Part shown: positions 57,442-64,000 of the stretch, one piece after another
Layout: each line of letters begins with the position of its first letter
Position numbering within the stretch: the first letter of the stretch is position 1
Assembly: GCF_025452095.1 (NCBI RefSeq)
Contig: NZ_CP104877.1
Coordinates: forward strand, 558,001 to 622,000
Direction: 5' to 3'
Origin: Paenarthrobacter sp. JL.01a
GTDB taxonomy: Bacteria; Actinomycetota; Actinomycetes; Actinomycetales; Micrococcaceae
Length of the DNA stretch: 64,000 nt
Notes under the pieces: generated by a model
What the model saw: only the letters and a program-made list of their open reading frames with translations
The model's database searches: none
What the model was told of the DNA's origin: nothing
Made by a program: the position numbers and the translations under genes

Positions 57442-58980
57442 ATGTCCCGCGCACGCATCACCCTCGACCGCGACTTCACGGTTGGGGAAGTACCCCGCCG
57501 CCTCTTCGGCTCCTTCGTGGAGCACATGGGCCGCTGCGTCTACACCGGAATCTACGAGCCCGGGCACCCCGAAGCGGACGAGCACGGTTTTCGCCAGGAC
57601 GTCCTCAAGCTGGTCAAGGAACTCGGTGCCACCGTCATCCGGTACCCCGGCGGCAACTTCGTCTCCGGCTACAACTGGGAAGACGGAATCGGCCCGCGCG
57701 AAAACAGGCCCCGCCGCTTGGACGGCGCCTGGCACACGGTAGAGACCAACGCCTTTGGCCTGCATGAATTCGTGGACTGGTCCAGGCAGGCCGGCACCGA
57801 AATCATGGAAGCCATCAACCTGGGCACCAAGGGAGTGGAAGAAGCCCGCGCCATCGTGGAGTACTCCAACCATCCTTCAGGCACCTACTGGTCGGACCTC
57901 AGGGCGAAGAACGGCCACAAGGATCCGTTCGACATCAAGCTCTGGTGCCTCGGCAACGAGATGGACGGGCCGTGGCAGATCGGGCACAAGACGGCCGACG
58001 AATACGGCCGCCTGGCACAGGAAGCCGCCAAGGCCATGCGATACGTGGATCCGTCCATTGAACTGGTGGCATGCGGCAGCTCAAAATCCGCGATGCCCAC
58101 GTTCGGCGAGTGGGAGCAGACCGTCCTTACGCACACCTATGACGAGGTGGACTACGTTTCCCTCCACGCCTACTACTTCGAAGAAGAAGGCGACGTCGGC
58201 AGCTTCCTGGCTTCCGCCGTCGACACCGATTTCTTCATCGAGTCGGTCATTGCCACAGCGGACGCTGTCCGGGCCAAGGGAAAGCACAAGAAGCACATTA
58301 ACCTGTCCTTCGACGAGTGGAACGTCTGGTACCAGCGCGGCCGGGATACCGAGGACCAGCTGCGCAACATCGTCAAGGGTCCGTGGCGCGAGCACCCGCG
58401 GGTTATCGAAGACCACTACAACGTGACGGACGCCGTAGTGGTGGGGACCTTGCTTAACTCGTTGCTCCGGCACGGCGACAGGGTCAAGATCGCCAACCAG
58501 GCACAGCTGGTCAACGTGATCGCGCCGATCCTTTCGGAGGAAAACGGCCCGGCGTGGAAGCAGACCATCTTCCACCCGTTCGCCCGGATGGCCGAGCTGG
58601 CCCAAGGTCAGATCCTGCGGCTCTCGGTTAATTCCGACAAGTACTCGAATGAACGCTTCGGGGACACCGACTTGGTGGATGTCAGCGCCACGTGGAACGA
58701 GGAAACGGGCCGGGTCGCCTTGTTCTTCGCGAACCGCGGCCTGGAAGAGGCGGCCGACGTCGAGACCGCCTTGCGCGGTTTCGACGTCCGGCAGGTTGTG
58801 CGCGCCGAAGTCCTGGAAATTCCGGAGGACGGCGACCGCTTCACCATCAACAGCCAGGAGCAGCAGGACCGGGTGGGCTTGAAGCCATTGGAGAACGTCA
58901 AGGCCACTGGCTCGGAGCTGCGCCTGACGCTGCCCGCATTGTCGTGGGCCGTCGTCGAGCTTGAGGTCGCGAAAGCCTAG
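57442..58980 (+). CDS. Alpha-N-arabinofuranosidase (GH51)
   Basis: 512 aa cytosolic retaining glycosidase that removes arabinofuranose from oligosaccharides imported by the ABC system. Motifs: GSFVEHMGRCVYTGIYEPGHP, VIRYPGGNFVSGYNWEDGIGP, acid/base Glu173 in WCLGNEMDGPW, SLHAYYFEEEGD, and nucleophile Glu292 in LSFDEWNVWY. C-terminal beta domain has VDVSATWNEETGRVALFFANR. There is no signal peptide, which agrees with import before cleavage. The ATG has AAGGAG upstream. End of the lacI-ABC-GH51 cluster. Confidence 0.95.
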   Translation: MSRARITLDRDFTVGEVPRRLFGSFVEHMGRCVYTGIYEPGHPEADEHGFRQDVLKLVKELGATVIRYPGGNFVSGYNWEDGIGPRENRPRRLDGAWHTVETNAFGLHEFVDWSRQAGTEIMEAINLGTKGVEEARAIVEYSNHPSGTYWSDLRAKNGHKDPFDIKLWCLGNEMDGPWQIGHKTADEYGRLAQEAAKAMRYVDPSIELVACGSSKSAMPTFGEWEQTVLTHTYDEVDYVSLHAYYFEEEGDVGSFLASAVDTDFFIESVIATADAVRAKGKHKKHINLSFDEWNVWYQRGRDTEDQLRNIVKGPWREHPRVIEDHYNVTDAVVVGTLLNSLLRHGDRVKIANQAQLVNVIAPILSEENGPAWKQTIFHPFARMAELAQGQILRLSVNSDKYSNERFGDTDLVDVSATWNEETGRVALFFANRGLEEAADVETALRGFDVRQVVRAEVLEIPEDGDRFTINSQEQQDRVGLKPLENVKATGSELRLTLPALSWAVVELEVAKA

Positions 58981-59010
58981 CGCCGCACCCAACTGCGTGG
59001 CGCCAAACTG

Positions 59011-59060
59011 GGGGACAGATAACGTCGCTACGAACGTTCGTAGCGACGTTATCTGTCCCC
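59011..59060. repeat. Perfect 50-bp palindrome, family C
   Basis: Two 25-nt arms meet with no loop, beginning GGGGACAGATAACGTCGCTA and turning at GAACGTTC. It lies between the convergent GH51 and DsbA-like genes. A zero-loop hairpin in DNA or a very stable RNA terminator would form. Confidence 0.9.
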
Positions 59061-59093
59061 TACTTGGGTTAAGGTACGACGGCGGCCGGCTGG

Positions 59094-59792
59094 CTATACT
59101 GCGCAGCCGTCGGGGCCGCAGGCCTCGGCGTCGGAGGCGCCCACCGGGATCAGCGGGTTGGCTTCCTGCCACGCCTGATTCAGGGCCTGGGAGAAGAGCT
59201 CGGCCGGCTGGGCACCGGAAATGCCGTATTTGCGGTCGATGACGAAGAACGGAACGCCCGTCACGCCGATGGCGCGGGCCTCGTTGATGTCCTGATTAAC
59301 CTCTTTGGTGAACTTGTCGGTGCTGAAGAGTTCAGCGACCTCTCCGGCGGGCAGCTCGAGGGCGGCACCCAGTTCGGTGAGGTAGTCCTGGTTGCCGATA
59401 TCCTTGCCGTGCTCAAAGTGGTCGCTGAGCAACTGTTCCTTCGCGGCGTCCTGCTTGCCGTGGGTCGCAGCGAGATGGATGAGGCGGTGGGCGGTAAAGC
59501 TGTTGGCCACCACCACCTTGTCGAAGTGGTAGTCCAGGCCTTCACCCTTGGCAGTGTCGGTCACGTGGGCGAACATCTGCTTGACCTGATCCGGAGCCAT
59601 GCCCTTGCGCTTGCTCAGGTAGTCCAGTTCCGTACCGTCGTAGTGCTCGGGGACGGAGGCATCCAGCTGGTAGCTCTTCCACTCAACATCCACTGAATCG
59701 CGATGCGGGAACTGTGCCAAGGCAGTTTCGAAACGGCGCTTGCCGATGTAGCACCACGGGCACGCGACGTCTGACCAGATCTCAATCTTCAT
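59094..59792 (-). CDS. DsbA-family oxidoreductase, FrnE-like
   Basis: 232 aa from the ATG at 59792 (MKIEIWSDVACPWCYIGKRRFE). The active site is CPWC (~11-14), with a thioredoxin fold carrying the helical insertion LDYLSKRKGMAPDQVKQMFAHV and the cis-Pro region GVTGVPFFVIDRKYGISGAQ. A second pair near the end, EACGPDGCAV, is characteristic of FrnE-like proteins. No signal peptide, so a cytosolic disulfide isomerase or polyketide-type oxidoreductase role is expected. The longer in-frame ATG at 59852 is not supported. Confidence 0.92.
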   Translation of the reverse strand: MKIEIWSDVACPWCYIGKRRFETALAQFPHRDSVDVEWKSYQLDASVPEHYDGTELDYLSKRKGMAPDQVKQMFAHVTDTAKGEGLDYHFDKVVVANSFTAHRLIHLAATHGKQDAAKEQLLSDHFEHGKDIGNQDYLTELGAALELPAGEVAELFSTDKFTKEVNQDINEARAIGVTGVPFFVIDRKYGISGAQPAELFSQALNQAWQEANPLIPVGASDAEACGPDGCAV

Positions 59793-59921
59793 GGTTTCGT
59801 CAACCTTGGACGGCACAGAGGCATTCCAAACACAAGCTGTTATTTTCCTCACTGCGCGAATAGCCTTGAGGTGGGTTGTGAAGCCAGCCCACCGTAGAGG
59901 GGGTTATGCGCGGAGGCCCGC

Positions 59922-60995
59922 ATGCGCATCGGACTCATTGTTGGACCCTGGTTTACTGTCCCGCCGGAACGCTATGGCGGAACGGAACGGGTAGTGGATT
60001 GCCTGGCCCGGGGGCTGGTTGATGCGGGGCACGAAGTCCTGTTGGCCGCGGCCTCCGACAGCACGTGCCCGGTGCCCCAAATGCCCGGTTTCGGTCCCAG
60101 CCAGCCGGACGAAATTGGCCTCAGTCTCAGCGAGCTGAGCCATGTCATCAAGGCATACCGCGGCATGGACGGGGTGGATATCATCCACGACCACACGCTG
60201 GCGGGTCCTCTCTACGCGCACCGGCCTCCCGATATCCCGGTGGTCACCACCATCCATGGACAGCTCACTGACCAATCCGCGGAACTGTACCGTGCCATGC
60301 AACGTGACACCTCCATCATCGCGATCTCCCATGACCAGCGGTCCATGCTTCCGGACCTCAACGTGGCGGCCGTCATCCACCACGGCCTGGACCTGTCCAC
60401 CGTGTCCGTGGGAAGCGGCAGAGGCGGCTACGTTTGCTTTGTAGGCCGGATGTGCGCGGACAAGGGCCTCATGGAAGCTGTGGCGATTGCCCGTGAAGCC
60501 GGAGTCCCCCTGAAGATAGCCGCCAAGATGCATGCCAAAGAGGAGCAGGACTTCTTCCACGAAGTCGTAGAGCCTGGGCTGGGGCCGCAGGAGGAATTCC
60601 TGGGAGAGCTTTCCGACCCCGAGAAATATGAGCTGATGGGCGGAGCAACTGCACTGATCAACCCCATCCAATGGCCCGAACCCTTCGGACTGGTCATGAT
60701 CGAGTCACTGGCCACGGGCACGCCCGTGGTGGCAACTCCCATGGGTGCAGCACCGGAAATCGTCAAGCATGGAGTGACCGGCTTCCTGGGAGAACTTCAC
60801 CACCTTGCGGGGTTCGTGGATGAGGCTGCCCGGTTGAACCGGGCGGACTGCCGGCATGCCGTGGACGAGTACTTCAGCGCCGGGCGCATGGCAGCCGAAC
60901 ATGTGGACCTATATTCACGCGTCCTTGAACAATTCGACGGCAAAGGGGTTCACGGCAGCGCTTACGTGCAAGAGAATCAAAGGCAGGCCCGTTAG
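59922..60995 (+). CDS. Glycosyltransferase family 4
   Basis: 357 aa. N-terminal GT-B half: MRIGLIVGPWFTVPPERYGGTERVVDCLARGLVDAGHEVLL. C-terminal half: GRMCADKGLMEAVAIAREAGVPLKIAAKM, PIQWPEPFGLVMIESLATGTPVVAT with the E-x7-E retaining motif (~E246 to E254), and GAAPEIVKHGVTGFL. Typical cytosolic sugar-nucleotide transferase. The acceptor is unknown. Precedes the glycogen-debranching-like enzyme by 42 bp on the same strand, so both may act on the same glucan or glycoside. Confidence 0.9.
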   Translation: MRIGLIVGPWFTVPPERYGGTERVVDCLARGLVDAGHEVLLAAASDSTCPVPQMPGFGPSQPDEIGLSLSELSHVIKAYRGMDGVDIIHDHTLAGPLYAHRPPDIPVVTTIHGQLTDQSAELYRAMQRDTSIIAISHDQRSMLPDLNVAAVIHHGLDLSTVSVGSGRGGYVCFVGRMCADKGLMEAVAIAREAGVPLKIAAKMHAKEEQDFFHEVVEPGLGPQEEFLGELSDPEKYELMGGATALINPIQWPEPFGLVMIESLATGTPVVATPMGAAPEIVKHGVTGFLGELHHLAGFVDEAARLNRADCRHAVDEYFSAGRMAAEHVDLYSRVLEQFDGKGVHGSAYVQENQRQAR

Positions 60996-61037
60996 GCTGC
61001 CGGTCCCGAACCCCCAACCCCGAAGGAGCCTCGGCAT

Positions 61038-63173
61038 ATGACCGCTTGGAACGCAGACACAGAAGCCGGAGCCTCCGAACTGGGGGCAGTGACGGTGGTC
61101 GAGGGCTCGTCCTTCTGCATTTCCGCGCACTCGGGCGACATCCATGGCGGTGGTTCACAGGGGGCCTACTACCAGGACACACGCATCGTCTCGCGCTGGG
61201 TGCTGCGGATCAACGGCGAACCCCGGGAGCCCCTGGTGGCGCGCAACCCGGCGTCGTTCCAAGCCGAATACGTCGGCAGGGCCTGCACGGAAGACGGGCG
61301 CTTCGAAAGCCCGTTGCTTGTCCGGCACCAGCGCAGCATCGGCTCGGGACTGCGCGATGACATCACCATCACCAACTACTCCGGAACGCCGTCCACCTGC
61401 ACCATCGAACTGCTCCTGGACGCCGACCTTGCCGACCTCTTCGACGTCAAAGGCGGCCGGGTGGGAACCGCAGAGGAGACCATCAGGGCTGCACAGGACG
61501 ACGGACTGCACATCGATGCCCTGCACTCCAGTGGCCAGCGGCGCGGGGTGTTGTTCCAGGCCGAAGGGGCAAAAGTCACCGGTGAAGGGTTGACCTTCAA
61601 CGTCACCATTCCCGCCCGGGAGGATTGGTCCACCACCATCATCGCCTTGCCCCTGGTCAACGGCGAGGCGCCTGAAGACCGCTTCACCGTGGGAACACCA
61701 CTGCAGCACAGCACAGGAGCCCGCCGGCAAACCCAATGGGAGGAACACGTTCCGCGCGTCACGGTCACCGACCGGAATGTCACCGATGTCCTGGAGCAGA
61801 GCCAGCGGGACCTCGGAGCACTGCGGATTTTCGACGACGAACACCCCGGCCGTGCCGCCATCGCCGCCGGGGCACCATGGTTCATGGCTTTGTTCGGACG
61901 GGACTCGCTACTTGCCTCCTACATGTCCCTGATGGTGGATCCGGGCCTTGCCGCGGGCACGCTCCAGACCTTGGCAGGACTGCAGGGCAGCAAAGTGGAC
62001 AACGATTCCGAAGAAGAACCCGGACGCATGCCGCATGAGGTCAGGCTGGGTATCACCGCGGGGCTCTCACTGGGCGGCACGGCCTATTACGGCACCGCCG
62101 ACGCCACCCCTCTGTTCGTCTCCACCCTGGGTGAGCTGAGCCGTTGGGGGCTCGGAGACGACATCATCGAATCCCTCCTTCCCCACGCGGACCGGGCCAT
62201 CGAATGGATGGAGCAGTACGGGGACCGCGATGGCGACGGGTTCATCGAATACAAGAGGCCCAACGAGCACGGCTTGGTGAACCAGGGTTGGAAGGACTCG
62301 TGGGACGGGATTAATTTCGCGGACGGCCGGATGGCGGAGGCTCCCATCGCACTCTGCGAAGTGCAGGCTTACGCCTATGCGGCCTACGTGGGCCGGTCCC
62401 TGTTGGCACGCGCGGCGGGGGACACCGCCGTCGAACGCCGGTGCGCTGACCGCGCCGAAGAGCTCAAGGAAGCTTTCAACAAGACGTTCTGGCTGCCGGA
62501 CAAGGGTTACTTCGCGCTGGCGCTGGACAAGGACAAGCAGCCGGTGGATTCCTGCACGTCCAACATGGGGCACTGCCTGTGGGTGGGCATCGTGGATGAA
62601 GACAAGGCACCGCAGGTGGCGGAGCGGCTCATGTCTCCGGAGATGTTCACCGGCTGGGGCATCCGCACCCTTGGCTCCGACATGGGCGCCTACAACCCCG
62701 TCAGCTACCACAACGGCTCCGTCTGGCCCCACGACACGGCGCTCGCCGCCACCGGGCTGATGCGCTACGGCTTCACGGACGAAGCCAGCCGGATAGCCAG
62801 CGGACTGTTCGACGCCGCCGAGCACTTTGGCGGGCAGCTTCCCGAGTTGTTCTGCGGCTTTGACCGGCGGGACTTTTCGGAGCCGGTCCCGTATCCGACG
62901 GCGTGTTCCCCGCAGGCGTGGGCGGCTGCGGCTCCGGTGCAACTGGCTCGGATACTGCTGCGGTTCGACCCCGACTTCACGCGGGATGTGCTGCACCTCG
63001 CGCCGATCCTCCCGGCGTCATTCGGCGAGTTCACGGCCGAAAATGTACTGCTGGGGAGTTCCCGGCTGACGGTACGGGCCGCGGGCACTTCCGGGACTGT
63101 GGAAGGCCTGCCGCAGGGACTCCAGTTGCGCAACGATCCGCGGCCGCCCCTGGCCGGTGACCTGTTCGGCTAG
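61038..63173 (+). CDS. Amylo-alpha-1,6-glucosidase-like glycogen debranching enzyme
   Basis: 711 aa, ATG with GAAGGAGC upstream. The N-terminal GDE_N_bis-like beta domain (~10-240) contains SGDIHGGGSQGAYYQDTRIVSRWVL and VRHQRSIGSGLRDDITITNYSG. The (alpha/alpha)6 barrel has APWFMALFGRDSLLASYMSLMVDP, GRMPHEVRLG, DRDGDGFIEY, LVNQGWKDSWDGINFADG and SVWPHDTALAATGLMRYG. The family is annotated as glycogen debranching; some members instead act on other glucosides. It forms a two-gene unit with the GT4 gene. Its stop overlaps the GNAT gene by 4 bp. Confidence 0.9.
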   Translation: MTAWNADTEAGASELGAVTVVEGSSFCISAHSGDIHGGGSQGAYYQDTRIVSRWVLRINGEPREPLVARNPASFQAEYVGRACTEDGRFESPLLVRHQRSIGSGLRDDITITNYSGTPSTCTIELLLDADLADLFDVKGGRVGTAEETIRAAQDDGLHIDALHSSGQRRGVLFQAEGAKVTGEGLTFNVTIPAREDWSTTIIALPLVNGEAPEDRFTVGTPLQHSTGARRQTQWEEHVPRVTVTDRNVTDVLEQSQRDLGALRIFDDEHPGRAAIAAGAPWFMALFGRDSLLASYMSLMVDPGLAAGTLQTLAGLQGSKVDNDSEEEPGRMPHEVRLGITAGLSLGGTAYYGTADATPLFVSTLGELSRWGLGDDIIESLLPHADRAIEWMEQYGDRDGDGFIEYKRPNEHGLVNQGWKDSWDGINFADGRMAEAPIALCEVQAYAYAAYVGRSLLARAAGDTAVERRCADRAEELKEAFNKTFWLPDKGYFALALDKDKQPVDSCTSNMGHCLWVGIVDEDKAPQVAERLMSPEMFTGWGIRTLGSDMGAYNPVSYHNGSVWPHDTALAATGLMRYGFTDEASRIASGLFDAAEHFGGQLPELFCGFDRRDFSEPVPYPTACSPQAWAAAAPVQLARILLRFDPDFTRDVLHLAPILPASFGEFTAENVLLGSSRLTVRAAGTSGTVEGLPQGLQLRNDPRPPLAGDLFG

Positions 63174-63700
63174 AGCCTGTTCTCCATGACGAAGTCGTGC
63201 TCCACGGTGTTGCCGAGCTTGAACGACTTGGTGCCTACGCGCTGGAAACCGCTCTTCTCGTAGAAGCGGATGGCTTTGGCGTTTTGGCTGTTCACGCCGA
63301 GCCATACGCCCGCTGCACCCTTGTCCGTGGCCAGCGCCAAGGACGCGTGGATCAGCCTCGACGCCGCGCCCTTGCCGTGGTGGTCGGGGTGGACGTAGCA
63401 CTTGCTCAGCTCTGTCGATGGGAGCGCCGAGAGCACGGAGGCGACGTCGGGGTCTCCTGTGGGCTTGGCAATCAGCATGGTGTAGCCGTTGAGCTGCCCG
63501 TCGTCGTCGAGCACCAGAATGGTGATGTTCGCGTCGGCGAGGTACTCCGAAAAGTTGGCTTCGCTGAGCGTCTTTTCAAGGTGCGCCTGGATGTCCGCCG
63601 GTGAGGAGCCGGGAGGGCATGCCAGCGGGAAGGTGACGGCCGCGAGCTCGGCCAGCTTCCCGGCGTCGTGTGCTGTTGCGGTGCGGATGTTCTCGGCCAC
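63170..63700 (-). CDS. GNAT family N-acetyltransferase
   Basis: 176 aa from GTG 63700, which has AAGGGGGAA upstream; the ATG at 63760 further up would lie inside the family B palindrome. Motif A is YVHPDHHGKGAASRLIHASLALATDKGAAGVWLGVNSQN, followed by AIRFYEKSGFQRVGTKSFKLG. Transfers an acetyl group from acetyl-CoA; the substrate is unknown. Convergent with the debranching-enzyme gene. Confidence 0.92.
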   Translation of the reverse strand: MAENIRTATAHDAGKLAELAAVTFPLACPPGSSPADIQAHLEKTLSEANFSEYLADANITILVLDDDGQLNGYTMLIAKPTGDPDVASVLSALPSTELSKCYVHPDHHGKGAASRLIHASLALATDKGAAGVWLGVNSQNAKAIRFYEKSGFQRVGTKSFKLGNTVEHDFVMENRL

Positions 63701-63715
63701 GTATTCCCCCTTGCG

Positions 63716-63776
63716 AGTTTTTGTACAGGTAATGCCCCTAAGAACGCATCTTAAGGGCATTAGCTGTACAAAAACT
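63716..63776. repeat. Dispersed palindrome, family B copy 2
   Basis: 28-nt arms (63716-63743 and 63749-63776), AGTTTTTGTACAG...CTGTACAAAAACT, with two mismatches and a 5-nt loop. The right arm is identical over most of its length to the copy at 42174-42234. It lies between two minus-strand genes, just upstream of the GNAT start. Confidence 0.88.
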
Positions 63777-63781
63777 CCATG

Positions 63782-64000
63782 TTAGGGGGTGGGCCGGATG
63801 GCGTTGGCTGCCCGGTCTGCGCTGATTTGTGTCTCCCGGCCTGAGTCGAGGATGGTGTTCCGCGCCGATTCCGGGTCCACCAGGACTGCGGTCACGGCCA
63901 GCTCCTTGGCAGCGTCAGTGGTCAGCAGGGCATCCACCTGGGCCTCAAAGCAGTCGTCGCTGGCGGTGGCATGGACGTTCATGGCCACCACGTGGTTGTT
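63782..64000 (-). CDS. C-terminal part of an unrecognised protein (cut by window edge)
   Basis: The frame runs open from the window end to a stop at 63782, so at least 72 codons are coding: NNHVVAMNVHATASDDCFEAQVDALLTTDAAKELAVTAVLVDPESARNTILDSGRETQISADRAANAIRPTP. A GTG at 63991 could start it, but the open frame beyond suggests the real start is outside the window. I recognise no family from this piece. Confidence 0.5.
   Translation of the reverse strand, partial: NNHVVAMNVHATASDDCFEAQVDALLTTDAAKELAVTAVLVDPESARNTILDSGRETQISADRAANAIRPTP

Noticed and set aside
1..64000. CRISPR arrays, insertion sequences, integrases or prophage genes
   Set aside because: No regularly spaced direct repeats with unique spacers, no transposase or integrase motifs and no phage structural genes were found among the frames examined. 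The palindromes do not encode a protein.

Overview
The window is about 64 kb of a high-GC actinobacterial chromosome. Gene content and protein style (putA without an N-terminal DNA-binding domain, purS-purQ-purL order, DUF4193, DUF1540, a stealth phosphotransferase, a very long Pro/Ala-rich dnaX) fit a soil Micrococcaceae of the Arthrobacter/Paenarthrobacter type. This assignment is inference from protein character; no rRNA or other marker gene is present. I see no insertion sequence, integrase, prophage or CRISPR array. The window reads as ordinary chromosome with several accessory loci.

Layout. 1-1.5 kb: a cut-off MHS-type symporter divergent from its likely GntR regulator, then DUF503. 1.7-10.5 kb: an exopolysaccharide locus linked to cyclic di-GMP (BcsB-like protein, GT-C membrane glycosyltransferase, GT2 synthase with an N-terminal MshEN-like domain, membrane GGDEF cyclase, unknown 167-aa protein, GGDEF-EAL protein). 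10.6-13.9 kb: purSQL. 14-19 kb: small proteins, a hydroxyacid dehydrogenase and a secreted sialidase. 19.6-24.8 kb: a secreted subtilase facing an operon that encodes two SSI-type protease inhibitors. 24.8-31 kb: OhrR-like regulator, small proteins, lysC and enzymes of mixed function. 31-35 kb: recR, dnaX and the SRP RNA. 35-35.8 kb: a HicA-like toxin and HTH antitoxin pair. 36.5 kb: tRNA-Ser(GGA). 36.6-41.2 kb: a LysR regulator divergent from putA. 41-46.7 kb: MpaB-like protein, MarR/MFS pair, DUF3800 and a secreted M23 peptidase. 46.8-52.8 kb: glutathione peroxidase, phosphodiesterase, stealth phosphotransferase with a HAD phosphatase, LytR_C protein and TetR. 53-59 kb: an arabino-oligosaccharide regulon (LacI, operator, ABC importer, GH51). 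59-64 kb: FrnE-like DsbA, GT4, glycogen-debranching-type enzyme, GNAT and a cut-off ORF.

How the parts work together. The 1.7-10.5 kb locus has everything expected of a c-di-GMP-controlled polysaccharide exporter except a PilZ receptor; the MshEN-like domain fused to the synthase is the obvious candidate sensor. Phased TTGA repeats precede both of its operons, and part of the motif recurs before the M23 peptidase, which suggests a shared response regulator. The subtilase/inhibitor cluster looks like a protease-control module with one lipoprotein inhibitor and one inhibitor lacking a signal peptide.

A second theme is long dispersed palindromes. One family is present three times, a second twice and a third once as a perfect 50-bp palindrome. 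They lie mostly at gene 3' ends and look like mobile palindromic units that may double as terminators.
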